From: Setophaga petechia
Lineage: Eukaryota; Chordata; Aves; Passeriformes; Parulidae
Assembly (NCBI GenBank): GCA_024362935.1
Contig: JANCRA010000025.1
Coordinates: forward strand, 10,752,936-10,816,935
Direction of reading: 5' to 3'
Length of the DNA stretch: 64,000 bases
Shown here: piece by piece, positions 25,599 through 40,433 of the stretch
Numbering within the stretch: position 1 is the first letter of the stretch
Layout: every line of letters begins with the position of its first letter
The notes under the pieces: generated by a model
Told to the model about the DNA's origin: nothing
Seen by the model: only the letters and a program-made list of their open reading frames with translations
The model's database searches: none
Translations under genes and position numbers: made by a program

Positions 25599-28500
25599 CT
25601 GCAGCCCAGCAGGGCAGTGCTGAGCTCCACAGCAGCGTGGGATCATGCTGAAGGCCTTTCCAAACTGAGGCAGCAATTCTGTGCTTTCTCTGCTGGGGCT
25701 GCTGCATCCACCTCTGAACCCAAGTGACCTCCCCAAAGCACCCAGCACCCACAGGCTGCTCTTCAGAACTATCACTTCTGTGGAAGGTAAAGGCAGGAAG
25801 GGCAAAGATCCTGCTTTCTCAGGAAGTCTTTCCAGTTCCTCAGAGGTAACAGAAATCTGTGGCATGCTTAGCCATTCCCATGCAGATGGAGAGTGTAATT
25901 AGGTGCCCTCAGGGACTGTTCTGGGGTTAGCATACACGAGGGAGATGCAGCCCTGCCACAGGGTAAATCCTGTACTGCTGGTGGTCTGAGCACTTGCTTT
26001 TAGGAGTAGGGGACAGAAATCTGTGTGCAGTGATGTGCCTGACCCCCTGCTCTTTGCAGCAGGTGCCCTTGGCCCAGGCAGTGGAGGAGCACTGGCCATT
26101 CATTGCTGTTGGCTTGCAGGCACTGCCTCATCCTACAGTACAGAGCTGGCTCTGCACTTCCCAGGCCCAGAGATAAGCAAAGGTAGAAAATGAAGAAAAG
26201 GTTAATCCTGGCTAATCCACAGAGAGAATTATCTGGGAGGTGAGTATGAAGTGGTACAAAGGAAATGCATGGCAGCAGATAAAAATGCCCCTTTACAGGC
26301 CTTGCTGAGGAAAAAAATTATTGGATAGGAAACACGGGAGTTGTGGCAGGAAAAGAGACCACAAGTGAGGCTTGCACATTCTTTAACAAGGTCTGAAAGT
26401 GCCTGTAATCAGAATGACAAGGCTTTGAGGAATCTCCTACACTGCTGGGAACAGAGGGCAAAACAGCTTTGCCAGTAGTAATCTGAAATAAAAGGTACAG
26501 GCTTATTTCTCCTGGTGTCCTGTTGAACAAGGAATTAGAGGTAGACCACAAGTGCAGGTAATGCTCTGTGCACTGTGCCTGCTCTGGGTTCTCCATGTGT
26601 GCAGACATGTGCAGAAAACAAGCCAGCAAAGCTCTGCCATGGGTTCCTGCCATGCTGACACTGCTGCTGTGGTGCCCTGTGACCCAGCCCTTCTCCTTTC
26701 GCTGTCTCTACAGAGACCCTGGGAAGCTGACACATCTGAATCCCTCAGGGCTTCGGGGTCATAAAATAAATAAAATTGCTTTCCTAATGCAGCCTTTGGA
26801 AAGTCTGTAAGAAACATATTGATTGGAAAATGCTCGATTAGAACAAGCTCTCATACAGGGAAATAAATCTTTTCAATTGCCCACACCCTGTGCCAAGCTC
26901 AGCTTCCTGGAAGCAACTATGGCCCTTTCTGGAACTGAGGTGAAAATCCCATGTTCCATCACCTCGCCTGACCTGCTGACATTACACATGGTTTGCATTT
27001 GCTGATCAAATGCACAAGCAGGACTCTAAATCAGCTTGCTGGGCTGAGACAGCTCACTGATTAACGATGGCAGATGAAGTCACCGATACAAAACCCCACA
27101 AAATTTGAAGCCACACTACAGAATTCAAAATTAAGAATATATTCTTTCTCACTCTATGCCCAAGCCCTTTTCTATGTAGAGACAAGTCAGTAAATGAAGT
27201 AGCTCTCTCAGACAAAATTACTCAACTATGTCTAAGACCCCCAGCTCGAGCAAGTCAGAAAACTCCCCAAACTCTGCTGACCAATTCCTGAAGTCCTTGG
27301 AGTTGTACCTGATGTCAGACTAAAGCGTCCAGTGCAACCCCAGTGGTTTAATGTGGCCAGCTGTGCTGTATAACTAAGATCTACATTTGACCCACAGCAG
27401 CCACTATGTCTCCCTTGTGTCTCCACTGCATCATCCAGAGTGAACCTATAGAATAAGTGGATATCAGGATGTCCTCTGTGAGCTGCCCCACTTTGGAATT
27501 AGTCAGAAACAGAAAATATTACAATGACAGGCACTTTGTGGCCTGAAACAGAATTCACCCAGGCCAGGACAAACCAGTCTAGATAATGGTGCTGGTTTGT
27601 GTGTTGAAGTTGGATTTTAGGTTCTGAAAGGGAAAAGCTACCAAAGAAGTGAGCAACCACAGAGGTGATGAAAAGACCAGTGGGTTTTCTAGGCACTCAT
27701 TCCATGAGCCATGTCCAAGAGCTTTTAAGAACTCTGCAGACAGCTCCAGCTTCCTTTCATGTTGTTTGCAAAGCCTTCCTAGAAGCCTGACAAGAGCTTT
27801 CCTTCCAGGGCAGGGTGAAGGCTGGCTTTTTCCATCTGGGCAGCACGTTCAGAGCAGGGCAGAGTGCAGCAGGGGTCAGTGAGCCATGGGCAGCAGGGCA
27901 CTGCCTGGCTCCCACAGCTGCCCCAGCACGGCATTCCTGCCCCAGCAGCCAGGGCAGCACCAGCAGTGGGATGGGGAGGGGGGAAATGATGCCTTGGATC
28001 CGCTCCCTCTTACAGCCTTAATCTACTCCTGACTTCTTCTCAACCAATTTTTGGCTGTTGTCCATGGAGCAGACATTGCTCTCCTACTGCTCCCTTCCAA
28101 AAGGAGCTGGAAGAAATGTCTTCTGTCAGTTTTCTCCTTGTATGTGCAAAAGCTATATCCTAAACAAGAGCAGCTGAGCCCTGACAATGTCACAGGGTAG
28201 CTAGCTCAAGAGACAATGCTGCCAGAAGCAAACAGTTTTGCCAGTAGAAGCCAAGGGATTATAAGAACTTTCATTTTCTTCTCAGCAACTCTTTATTGTT
28301 TCAAACCAATTTAATCTTCATCCAGGTCAAAATTCCATGTATAAAAAGCATTCTTTACATTTTTTCTGCACTGGCTATGGCCGCTGCTGATATTAAGGAA
28401 CACTTGCACTTTTATACTACACAGTGCCTTTCAACTGCAGACAAATTAGATTGCTATATCTGTTTTACAGATGTGAGGCACAAAGGCACTGGATGCCTGC

Positions 28501-30273
28501 CCATACGCAGAGGGATCAAATCCAGGAACTTTATTCAGCTCCTCTTTATAACTGGACACATGCAGAGCATCTTGACATCCTTTACACCTACTTTACCTTC
28601 CCACTTCTTGTATCAATTATTTGATGCATCCTGGCAAGTCATTTTAAGGTAAACAGCCCAACCCCATATTAGAAGGAACTGTCAATACATGTTGTTTCTT
28701 TCTTTAACACAATATGGCCTCGATCTCTGGCTGAGGGGTTGAAGATTTGAAAGTAATCAGAAATAAATTGATCTTGGTAGTCTTGACCTATACATAGTTT
28801 TATTTAAGTCTTTTGCCTGCTACCTAATTGCTGTACAGTGCAGCAGAGTGCTCAGATTATTACCATGCTTAGACTATATAGCAGTAATGCTGGCAACCAA
28901 ACTGGAAGCTCCAGGTTTAGGAACCTGATCAACATTGCTGAAAGATTTGAAAAACTGAAGAAATAGTTGCTAGCTGCAATAAATACACAAAAATTAAGAT
29001 GGTTCCTTTCAGCAATTTATCACTTTAACCTACCACCAGCTACACCACCTTGGTTTTCCAGTGGATGCAAATTTAGAGAGATCTTGGGAGTTTGGTAAGA
29101 GAGGGGTCAGAAAGCCCTTTTTGTACAGCTGAATCAAGTGGAAAGTTTTGAAATCTCAGTTTCACATATCAACAAAACACCACCAACAACATTATAATCC
29201 TCCGTATTAAGAAGCTGCCTTTTTCTCACAGGGAGATTTTGTTCTCAGAGGCTCACATCCTGAAGAAGTTGGGTCCCTTTCCCTTGAGGAATTTTGGCTG
29301 GGACTTTGTTTCCTAACTCAAGTGTGACTGTGAGAGCTGGGGAGGGGTGAGTATGTACACAAAGAGCATGTTTTCCAGGCTGTTTCCAGGGAACATGGGG
29401 CCAGCTCCACCACAGAACAGTCCATGCTGTAACAGCGAGATGTCATCTGCTGGCTTCCTCTGCACTGGGGCTCCTGAGCTGCAGCTGCACTTGTGCTGCT
29501 ACTGTAAAAGCAGATTTTGGCAGCACAGCCCAGAACCATGGCTTACTTCGCCTGTAACTATTAAGCAAATCACCATAGAAAAAAAATTGCCACCAGCATG
29601 TGGTAAAAGTATGTCATACTTTTACTGTAAGTGATTTTGCTTTTGGATGTCTTGCTCATGCAGGCTTTGTCTGTGGAGTCCTAATGCAGGAGGGCTATGA
29701 CAGCCTGCTTCAATACACCAGTACATGAGTTCTTCTGTGCTTTATGCAAAGACCTGCCTTCAGGTGACATTAAATATTAAATTACTGGTGGAAACTGTAC
29801 AAATTCCAACTTTGGACACTGCAGACTGTAGTTAGGTAAAAGCCCACTCTTAGCATGCTGCATACATCTCTCACTCCCAAGATGCTGCAAACTGGAGTTC
29901 TGACATGATTAAAAAGTCCAGATTTAGCTTAATTTCTTGAAGGTTTCTTAATGAACCAAATCCCTACAGCTCTTACAAATGTCAGTCATTTCTCCAAGAT
30001 GACACTGCTGTCCTAGAGAAAGGTGAAAGTGCTTCAAAGAACAGCTCTAGATGCCAGAGATCCTTTTCCACATTCAGGGGACAAGGAGGCCACTGAGATG
30101 GACTCCAAGCTGCACTACAACACATCACCCATGCAGGAGAAGTAACTGCATTACAATTCCATGGGGCCCTTTAACCTTCCAGGGCAACTTGTGCTCGGAA
30201 AGGCCTCTTGTACTGAGGTACTTGTGCTTGAAATACATTGATAATGAGAACCAATTAAGTGTGTGCTCTTTGA

Positions 30274-30302
30274 TTATCAGATGATAAATTATCATGATTA
30301 TC
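30274..30302 (+). promoter_or_regulatory. Cluster of four GATAA/TTATC words
   Basis: TTATC at 30274-30278, GATAA at 30283-30287, TTATC at 30289-30293 and TTATC at 30298-30302 lie within 29 bases in ETV6 intron 2. These are consensus cores for GATA factors, which act with ETV6 in blood and endothelial lineages. A regulatory role is inference from spacing and host gene only; the surrounding sequence is A+T-rich, which raises the chance of random occurrence. Confidence 0.35.
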
Positions 30303-33288
30303 TTTGCTGCATCTTGAGAATTGCTTCCTCTCCAGCATTTAACTCCTTCTTGCTCTGAAGCTAGTCAACATACCCACTAACTTCTCATATTAGGGCCCCA
30401 AAAAACTGGCTTGCGTTTTTTATTTCTATGGAAGTCATACAAAGTTGAGGCATGAGGTATTTCTACTCAGGACCACTTGAAAATACTGTTACAAGGAATA
30501 AGAAATTAACTTTATCATTTGGGACAGCATGCAAGATCCTGTTTGGGATAATTTCTATCTCAGTGCTGGGGTGTCTGCAGTAACTACAAGCTCATCCTAG
30601 GTGACAGCTTGGACAATATCTAGTGTTTAGTGACTGTGTTGACTTTGTCACGTTTTCTGGCCACTACATTGATGTGCCAGGGCATTGGTGGAGGAGCTAT
30701 GCTGTGTTCTTGATGGGATATAGAATCTGTATTCATGTATATCTCTCTGTACACTGGTTTCTGCCAGATCAGCTTTCTGAACATGATTAAGAGCACAACT
30801 GCACTAACAGTTAGGCCGACACAACTGGCAGAGAGGTGGCAAATTGCAAAAAGATTAACAGCTGGATGTGGTAACAGAAAATTGAGAAAATGCTTCATCT
30901 GGTATTGTTACAGAACATGTCATTCCACTGAAAAATAATGCATGGGCTTGCTGCATCACTTGAGTTTAATCTGGATGATGTCACTGAGAAAGGCTTGCTT
31001 CCAGGAGTGGAAAAATGATTGCAATGTCAATAGAGGCAAATGATTTACCTATGCAGTTCCAGTAAAGGATCAAGCTTTGAATGAAAAGGAAAAACAAATG
31101 GATGAGCTAAATCACAAGAAGGCTGTGTCTCATCCTGCTTTTTGGGTTTCCTGCCACTGTAAAGGTGCAGTGAGAGAGGCTGCAGGCACCTAGTGATGAT
31201 GGGTAACTGGGATCATCCCAGATTCACAATTCCTAGTGCCACATAATCCTATTATGTTGGTACAGACACTCAGTGACCTCGACTTCAGTGAATCTATCTC
31301 CAGGACTTCTGTCCTTCCCACCCTTCCTTTCCCACAGGAAGCATGACCATCCCTGTGCTTGCTATGATCAAAGAACTACTGCAAATGTGCCAGGGGAAAG
31401 GGGACACCTGTCCTTGGAGAGGGGCACCGTGTGCTGTGAGCCCCCTGAGCTGGGCTGGGCTGTGGAGCTGTGACAGCAGGGAGGAGTGAGGAACTCACCC
31501 CTCAGCCCCACTAACAGGGCCATCTCTTCTGAAGGGATGAGGCTAAACCAGGTTAAATAAGTTTAAGTACAGGGAAAGAGAATCAAATTGTATCACTTGT
31601 CAGAAATATTTTACAACATCTAATGGCTTCTTTACATGACAGCTGCGCCAGGTAGCATAAAACACTGAGGCAGGAGGACTACCTGCCTGGAGGACATTAC
31701 AATATGCACAGAGAGGACAGGGAAGGGATTCAGCATAACCATATGATAGTGTGCACACCATGCTCATGTCCCCAGGAACAAACCCCAGGAAACTACTGGA
31801 GTCCTCATACACTTCATTATGTGGCTATTGAGAAAACAAAGTTGAAATGCTTTTTCAGCAACCTGTCTAATTAAAATTGTCTTAGCTGTGCTCCCCCGTA
31901 CATTGGCAACTTTTAGTCAGCTCTGTGAAGGACATTTGTCTAATTATTTTATCTTATCTACTGCAGAAATCCAGATTTGTCGGTCTGTCTGTTCACACAC
32001 CACTTGTACTCACAAAAACTGAGACAATCACAATGACATTGAAGGCAGGAGAGCTACAGAGGTGTCTCCATGAAGTAATTTCTCTTCTATTTTTCCAATG
32101 ATTCACAACTTGCTTAGTTTACAAAGTCCAAACCAGTTTTGCTTCATTCTTTTGTATCATAACTTCCAAATCATCTCAAGTTTTTGCTCTCCTGGGAAGA
32201 TTGACTCACAACCAACTTGAAAAGCTTGGAACATCATTTTTAAAAAAGACAGACTGGGGAATTAAGAAGGTTGGAAGCAAACACAAACATTAGGAAGGGA
32301 TGGTGAACTACATTTTGAAGAAAGGACACCTTCTAACCTAACTTTTCAGGTTGCCTTAGCTTTTCCCTTCATGCCTGCTTTTATAATTCCTACATTACAG
32401 AAATTACTAAGCTCGCTGGTACCCATAAGTGAAAGCAAGTTGACATTCCCACATCTTTTCTTTCTTCTTAACAAGTTTCAAGTAGTAGAAAACTACTTTT
32501 CTAAAATACTTTGCTTACTGTTGTGATTCCCTCCTCCCCCAGCCCCCATGACTGGGGTCAATCAGTTTGGCACTGACAGCATAGGGCACAAATGCAGACA
32601 GGGGCACATTGTCAATTTGAGGAGTGGGAGAAGCCTTCTCCAGCAATTTCGCACAAAATGACATTAGGGAATGCAAAGTGTCAAAAATTTCCCATGAAGC
32701 CCTGAGAAAATCTGCAAACTAGATGTCTCACACCTCTCTGGCAGATAATAAACATAGAGCATATGGACCCAAGTACTGAATGTTCATGAAAACAGAGTCC
32801 TCCGTGTTTGAGACCATGCAGAGTTTCTGAGGACATGAATGGAGTTTCAGAAAAGATTTATACCCTTGTTATTCAGGTGTCTGGATAACCAACAATGAAA
32901 GTTCAGAAAAGTTTTTTTTTGTGAGTTGGCTTATTCCTTAATAAACTACAGTATTTCTTTTTTACATCTTCTTTCAAAGCTGTTGGAATGGCCATTGGTT
33001 CTGTTCAATATTGTGTCTTCCCTGCTGTGACCAAATTTGTTGATTTAGGTCCTGAAACACTACTTCCCTCTAAGATTAAGTCTCAAAAGAAAGCACTGTG
33101 ATTGATTTTTAACAAAATGTTTTGTGATGGCTCATTTTGGATTTTTTCTAGACTTCCTCTTCTCCCCACTACTCCTGAGGTGTGCACACCGTGTGAAGAG
33201 GAGATTTCTCTTGTCAACCCAACCTCAGCCTTATTAATTTAGCACTGTCACAAGTCATGCTTTTGCAACTCTGCTGACGGAATCAGGT

Positions 33289-33309
33289 GGGAGGAGGAGG
33301 AGGAGGAGG
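33289..33309 (+). repeat. (GGA)7 microsatellite
   Basis: About seven GGA units occur in a row, forming a short purine tract between ggtg and ctgactcgg. Confidence 0.93.
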
Positions 33310-36300
33310 CTGACTCGGCAAGAGGAACCTTTTGTTTGCACGTAAATGCCTTGGTGTTATCAGAAGGAAAATAAGGAGTGAGCAGCATGCATTGTACAAA
33401 AAAAATCATGGCACTGTTACTGTTTTTCCCCCTGGTTCTTTTCATTTTACCATTTTGCTTAAGTAATGTTGCACACATGGTTTATCTTTTAAGCCTGGGA
33501 AGCAGCAACTTGAATAAAGCAGCAATGACACACTGGATGTACCCTCAGCATTTGCACCCAACCCAAAATCAGTAATTCAGCCAACCCCTTCATCTGACTG
33601 TACCCTCTGGTTGCCTCCTGACATCCAAGTCCAACCCTAGCTATGAAAAATCCTCACCAATATGTCATATTGACCAAAAATTCAACCCACCCTGCTGAAT
33701 GTTAAAGTACAGACCAGTTAGTGCCTGCCCAAGGTTTTGAAAAAAATGGCTTTCAGACTTGAAAAGCATGTCTGCATCTCCTGTGAAAACCAGTGGTAAT
33801 GGTTCTTCTTGCCTTCTCCCTTCAAACTGGACTTCAGGATGGATGGATAGCAACACCTTGAAAGAAATCTGGGACTCATTCTGTGCCCCTGTCAAAGCCT
33901 AGTGGTTTCTTTGCTCCTTTCATTTTCTAGAACCCATATGAAATTGAAAAAATGGTACTGGGATACCATCAGGGTGCTTGCCCTCTCCAGGATCCATTTA
34001 ACACCTCTGCCAACCTCTTAAAAAGACATAAAAGAGGAGGCAATTTTTAATCTCCTTTCATGGTGTGGTTGCCAACATCACAGGCTAAAGCTGCATCTCC
34101 TCAGGAAGAGGGAGCTGAGTGTGTCCATAGCTGTTATTTCCGAGTTGGCAGGCATGGTGGAGAGGCCTTTTGCTTGCCCTGATAAGGTCATTTGCATAAC
34201 CCTACTTTGCATATATTTTTTTCCTCTTCTTTTTCTTTCTCTCTCCACTCTGTAAGTTCTCCATGTGCCAGAGAAGCACTAGGAAATCCTTATATAAGCT
34301 AATCCCAATATTCATTCTATTAAACATTTACTGATTTATTTCATTTCCTGTAAAAAGCTGGTGTACATTTTGGTAACTCTATTCTTACACAATGTGAAAC
34401 AAAGAAAATTGTACTGTTAGTGCAAAAAGAATTCTGCTTTCTCTGTATAGGTTTCTTTCACATTCAGTCAAAATGTGATGTGTGTTTTCTTTCTGTTTTT
34501 AAATGAAAACCTACTGATTACTTTTGTTTTAAAATGAATAATTGTAATTTGTTCAAACTAAAAGTAATTCTAAATGAAAGTGTAAATGATATCCATACTA
34601 ACATTGTAAAAATTGAGATAAATGCAAAATTGCAAAGCAACCCTCATAAATGGTGGAAAGGAAGATGAATACCAAATTGGATCAGTTTAGGTCTTGTTTA
34701 AGTAATAAAAAGACTCTGAGAGCTGCATGGTTTAACTCATCTTCCTGTGAGCAGTTCCAGTGATTTCAGTGGGGTGTCTCACTTGGCTAACTGCCATCCA
34801 GGAAAAGAAAGGGCTGAAACCCCTGTCCCTTCTCTTAGTCAAATTCTTTCTTAAAATACACATTTATCATGGTGTTTGTGTGTCACCTTAATTCCAGATT
34901 TTTTACTCTGGAAAGGACCATGCTGAAATTTGAAGACATTTTGCAGTTCTTCCTAACAAAACAAATCCTTGCCTTATTTCTCATGGCAGCTGCAAAATAT
35001 CAACTACCTTTAAACCAGTGTGCCTGGTGCCCTGCTTGTACAGAAAGAGAGAACACAGCAGCTCACACTATAAGGCCCTGGTCCATGTGAGGGGCCAGGA
35101 GATGCTAATCCCAACTGAAATCAAATGACCTTCATCATTTAATTCAACAGGCCTGCATTATTACTCTGCATAATTGTACTGTCTCAGTTGCAATCATAAA
35201 CCAGGACCCCACAGTGTGCTTGGCAATGCACAAACAGGAGAGAAATACTATTTTTGTCTAGAGAGTTTCCTTGGATTGTAATCTCCCTGCAGAGCTATTA
35301 AGAGGATGTCATTTATTGGTATTTTCCCCAAATCCCCAGTTCATGAATGCTTAACAAAACAGAAATGATGGGGTAACACCATAGATTTTGCTCTACAAGG
35401 CAGCATTTTGATCTCCATGGGCAGTAATTGAGGGGAAAAGGAAAACTGAAAGTTTACAATACTAGGAAAATGGTGAGACCCCCAAAAAGTTTGTTTGATA
35501 CACAAAATCAGACCCATTGAAAAAATAAAATGGACGAAATTTGCAATATTCCAAGGTTGGCATTTATCCAACCATTTGCATTCCAATTGCAGTCAAGATG
35601 GAAGTTCTCTTTTGTGTTTTGGTTTTGTAACACTTACTGTAAGATCTACTTTGAGTTTTGTAGCAAGAAAGATTTGAGGTAAGCAAAATTTTCAGAAATT
35701 GTTACAAGAACCAGTTTGATAGCCAGTTCTAAAAGCTCTTTATTTCAATTTAGAATATTTTAGAAAAACAGTGGAAATGTTCCATAGGAAGAACTTGTTT
35801 TAAAGACACTACTTTTATAGTATTAAAAATTTATGTCAAGAAAGTTTATTGACAGATAAGGTCTATTAATGACTTCACTTCTGAACTTCACTATTTATAT
35901 TTACAAATTAAGGGTGTGAATTCTCAGTTTACTAATCTGCCAGTTGGATCATATCTTTGCAGCCTTGAGCTGTTTCACTTTACTTCACTGGAAATATTTA
36001 ATAGCCAAACTGTAATGAACTTGAATTTTCCCAATACTTTATCATGTTTACACACTATATCACAGATTTCCTAGTGTATTATTAGCATTATAAATTATTA
36101 AAACAAAATGACGTTTTTTTAATGAACAATACAGTGCTTTCTCCTGTCCTTATCCCCTCTATTAAGGTTCACCTCCTTTCCTCTTTATCAGTATTTATGA
36201 AGTTATCCATGCAGCCCTAGGGCCCACACTTTGCAAGACCCTGCACGTGTTGATGTATATGCAAGGTTTGTGTAATTGGAGGATCAAGGCTCTCACAGGC

Positions 36301-38952
36301 AATGTTAATTCTGACATTTCTTCACCTTTAAAACCTTAGGAGCTATAATGCAGAATAAATACATTGAGTGTAATTTTTTCCCTTATCTTTAAAGTATGAG
36401 TAGTGGTGAAAAAAAAACACCCTCAGAAATTCCATTGTGGCATCATAATGAAACCTGCACGGGTCAGCAGCAGGAGGGTTGGGCCTTTTACAGCCAACTT
36501 GCAGACCTTTGGCACTTTTTGCTAAAGGGACAACAGAGAGCAGCAGGAATATACTGTCATTTGTCATAGGAACCAGCACTCCAGGAGGGCATCAGACACC
36601 CTGCCATAACTCTGGCTCATTTTTCCAGCAAGTTGTGCAGCAGCAGGTGTATATGACAGCAGAAGGAAGGTGAGATTAAGAAATCCATCCTCCTAGCTCG
36701 ACTTCACATCCCTCTCTCTGGAATTCTGGCTGTGCCAGTGGGCAGTGCTGATCTCCCAGACCAGCCTCCTTGCTGCAGGCTCTTCCTTCTGCCCACCCCA
36801 AGTTTGAGCTCCTCTCACTGCTGCCTGTGCACAGGCAGGCTTCTCTCCTGTCCCCATGGCCCAGCAGAGGGTACAGTAGAGAATTCCTCTCTTCAAGTCT
36901 TTTCCAGGTCTTGGGGCACTATAAATTTTGAGAGGTCAACATCAATGTAGTGGTCTCTGTCCTGGCAAAGAAATTATCAGCTGCAACAGCTAAGAAGCAG
37001 AAAACCTATCAAACCCCAGTTCTTATACTGGCAACTGTCTGGAAACCTGAAAGCAAGGGGATCAACCGCTCACCCCAGAAAATGAGCCTGCAATTTTTCC
37101 CAGATACCTTTGATCCATGGCAGTTTACAAAACACAGGGACTGATGATTACATCTAACTCTGAAGCTGTTTCTTTGCTTCTTTCCCAGGAGACCTGGGAT
37201 CCAGCAGTGCCTCACTCCTGTCTGCCCCACAGCTGAGAAGCAGCACTTGCAATCTGGGGTCTCCTTTTAGCCAAGAAATGGCAGCCAGCTGGCCAGTGTC
37301 ACCAAGCCAACAGCTGGACCAGCTGGTCAGGCTGCACACATTTCTGAGTCAAGTCTGTTAATCAAACCACAACAGTCACTGGTGGCTGAATCAAGGATGT
37401 ACTGAAATTATACCATACTGTAATACCAAACTAAAAGCTTAAAACACCTGCTCTTCCTAGTCTAGGGAGAGCAGACCTAAAGAAGTTCCTTCTGGACTTC
37501 TTAGTCCCATTGAATTTGCTCTTAACTTCAATATTTAAAACAAGACACACTGAAAAGCAAAGAAGCAAACGACATGCCCTCATCAGATTCAAGAGGCTGA
37601 GCTCTGAAGAAAAACAGGAACATTAAGGTAAAAATGTCTGAAAGATTTTGCATCTTTTGGCAAAATACTGTCATACATACCTGGGATAAATCAACCTACA
37701 GAACAATTACATGCAGACAACAAACCCCACTGTGTAGGCAATATTTAGGCAACAGATCACAAATGGAGATGAACACTACCAACAAGGAGGCCTAAAGAAC
37801 ATTACCAGGATCCAGTAACTTTGCGTTAGGGAATGTAAAAGTCATTGTGTGGTACAGATGAATTCAGCAGACAGTGTGGAGTGCTGAGGTATGGTAGGTA
37901 CAGAGCAGAAAATCTGAAGAGTTGAAAGGGTAGATTTGTGAGAGGGAAGTCCAAAGTATGGTTTGTGGGGCTGGCACATCTCTGGGCTGACAGACTGACA
38001 GCTCTGAAGTCCTACATTGGGCTTGGCAGAGGAGACATCAATGGGGGCAGAAAAAATTACCAGAAGATGGTAATCCCTACATTACACAGGAGCAGCCTGA
38101 GGCATGGCAAGGCTAAAAGGCAAGAGCCATGGAAGGATTAAGGTCGTTTTCAGGTACTTTATTTGCCTTAGTGTTGCCTAAAGTCCCACCCAACCACAGA
38201 GGCAACATCATGACCAGGGAGATTGCGTGTTTATGGAGAGCTCTCTGGCATCAGGGTGTTTTCCTCAAATTAATTTTGCACTAAATCAGCCAGCCTTGGA
38301 CTGATTAAATATTGGCAGTTTCAAAGAGATCTCTGATGGAGCCTGGAGTGTCATTCACAGTAAGTTCTTTGACAGTCAGAGCATCCTTTTTGCACCAAGA
38401 CAAAATCCCAGTACATGATACAAAGTGGTTCTCCAGAGACTGCCAGGGTCAGCCAAGGGGTCAAAAATTATAATGGTACCTAAAGAGGGGACCCTCCCTC
38501 TTTAGGAAGACAACTGGTAGGAGGTAGTCAACATTATCAAAATGTATTGTTTTCCCATCAAGCAATGACTTTTTTCCTCAACTGGTTGCAAGCTTCAGAG
38601 TCCACCCAGCTCACAGTGGGACACTTTATTAGAGACTTTCTTCAGAGCCCAGTAAGTGCTGACCTAACTGACCCATGGGGGTCCCCCCCATGATAAAAAC
38701 TCATCCACAGCTTCCAGAGACCTGGGCTCAACACTACCAAGTTACAGTGCCCAGCTCACTGAAGGCTTCAGCAGCCAGCCCACAGCAGCTGTGGGTTTTC
38801 CAGTGAGCAGTTCCCCTGTCCTATCAGCCCAGATCACTCAAGACAGTGGTTGGCTCTTCCTGCCCCAGCCTCCCTTTCCAGGTGACGGCGCTTCCTCAGC
38901 CGCTGCGGTCTGCGGCCTCCAGCGCCTCCCTTATCTGCCCCTGCAGCCTCTC

Positions 38953-39005
38953 CTCTGACAGGAAGCTTCCCCTGAGTTTTCCATCACAGGAAATTTCCTG
39001 TGGGG
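38953..39005. repeat. Recurrent GGAAATTTCC element, copy 1
   Basis: A first word caggaagc (38959-38966) is followed about 20 bases later by the palindromic core caggaaatttcctg (38987-39000) and then tgggg. The same two-part arrangement recurs near 40.4 and 55.8 kb and more loosely near 62.5 kb. It may be a dispersed repeat or a repeated binding-site arrangement. Confidence 0.45.
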
Positions 39006-40385
39006 AAGCACTCAGAAAGCAAACAAAGAGTTCCTTGGTACAAAAGAAGAGGGAACATGCACACAGCTGTGAGGAAAACACCGAATGCTGAAGCAGCAGA
39101 GGCGAGGGCACCGGGTCACGGCCCAAACTCTGTGAGGAGCACCAAGCTACCTGAGAGGCTCAGAAATTCCCAGGTGACACCACTGTGGCCAAGTCTGGCT
39201 CACAAGGCTGAAGTTTAAATGTCACAGTCAGGTTCTATTTGACTTCTCTGAAGAGTCAACAGCCTTAATGTCACACTGAGCACAGACCACAAGTCAGGCA
39301 CCATTTCTGGGGCTTTTTCTGTGGCAGCGAGGTCAAGGACTGGTACAGGCACACAACTGTGCCCACAGATGAAGTTGTGACTGCAGTCTAGCATGAAGTG
39401 CCAAGTGTCCATATCAAGCTCACTCTGCCATCACCTAATAATGGGTTTGACACCTCCTGCATCACAAATTCCCTCTTGTGTAGGATCTACACATGCTCTG
39501 TACACATTCCTACAAAAATTTGTCTTCATACTGGTCAGTTTCCCTTTTTATAAAATTTGTGCTCCTGGTGTCTTTTTTCTTCTATTCTTGACTCTTTCTG
39601 CCCTTTGAACTACTCTCATTTCCTCCTATTATCCAGTTGTCTCTTCCCTTCTTTTTTACTACAGCATTTTATGTTAGCATCCTGTGCCCTTCCTTTCTTG
39701 CCTCCTCACTCCTCTCTCCAGAAACAAATCTCCTGCTCCCTGCAAGTGTTGTTTCAGAGGGCTGGGGAAAGAGATGCACACCTGCTACAAGCAAAAATAA
39801 AGATCACTCAAAAAGAAGGGTCTTCCATGCTGAAATTCAGGCAATCAGCACAAGTTTCTGGCATCACATAGATTTAATACAACACATGGGACATGGTTCA
39901 TTTGGCAATTTGAATTCACCTGGAAGTACCCACAGGGAAGCCTCATGCAGGGACATGGGCAAACCCTGCTGAAGAGTAAAGGCTGACTGGCAATGTCTTG
40001 TAAATCCTGCAAGGTACAGTGGGGTACAAGGTACAGGTACCATGGACACATTTCAGTGAAGAGGTTTCCTTCTAGCAGCATCAAGCTTTGGGCCAGTACC
40101 ATGTACACTGAGTTAGTCTGTCAGGTGGGCAGGAAGCATGGGAGTATGAGCAAAAGTGACCTGACATTTTGCACCATTCTTATTTTCTTTGGTTTTGAGA
40201 GTAATGATCTGCAAACCCACTCTGATTTACCATTTGTTTATGCTGTGGATTTTTAAGTGTCTAGTAGTTCAGGCTCTTCTGAGCTATGTGACTGCAAAAG
40301 GCAGTGCCAACTATTTTCCACCCTCTTCTGGTTAATTGCAGCTGTGGTAAAGGGACTTCTGCCAAGGGACCCACAATGCTCTGTT

Positions 40386-40433
40386 CCACAGGAAGTCCTA
40401 AGATCTCTTCCTGCACAGGAAATTTCCTGTGGT
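40386..40433. repeat. Recurrent GGAAATTTCC element, copy 2
   Basis: The first word ccacaggaagt (40386-40396, a good ETS-type ACAGGAAGT site) is followed by the core caggaaatttcctg (40415-40428) and then tgg. The spacing between the two words is close to that of copy 1, and both copies end in the same cctgtgg word. Confidence 0.45.

Noticed and set aside
36640..36660. Minus-strand tcatatacacct, resembling the start of ETV6 exon 2 (SYTPP in human)
   Set aside because: Only SYTP matches; the following residues do not continue as PESPVPSY and there is no acceptor AG just upstream.
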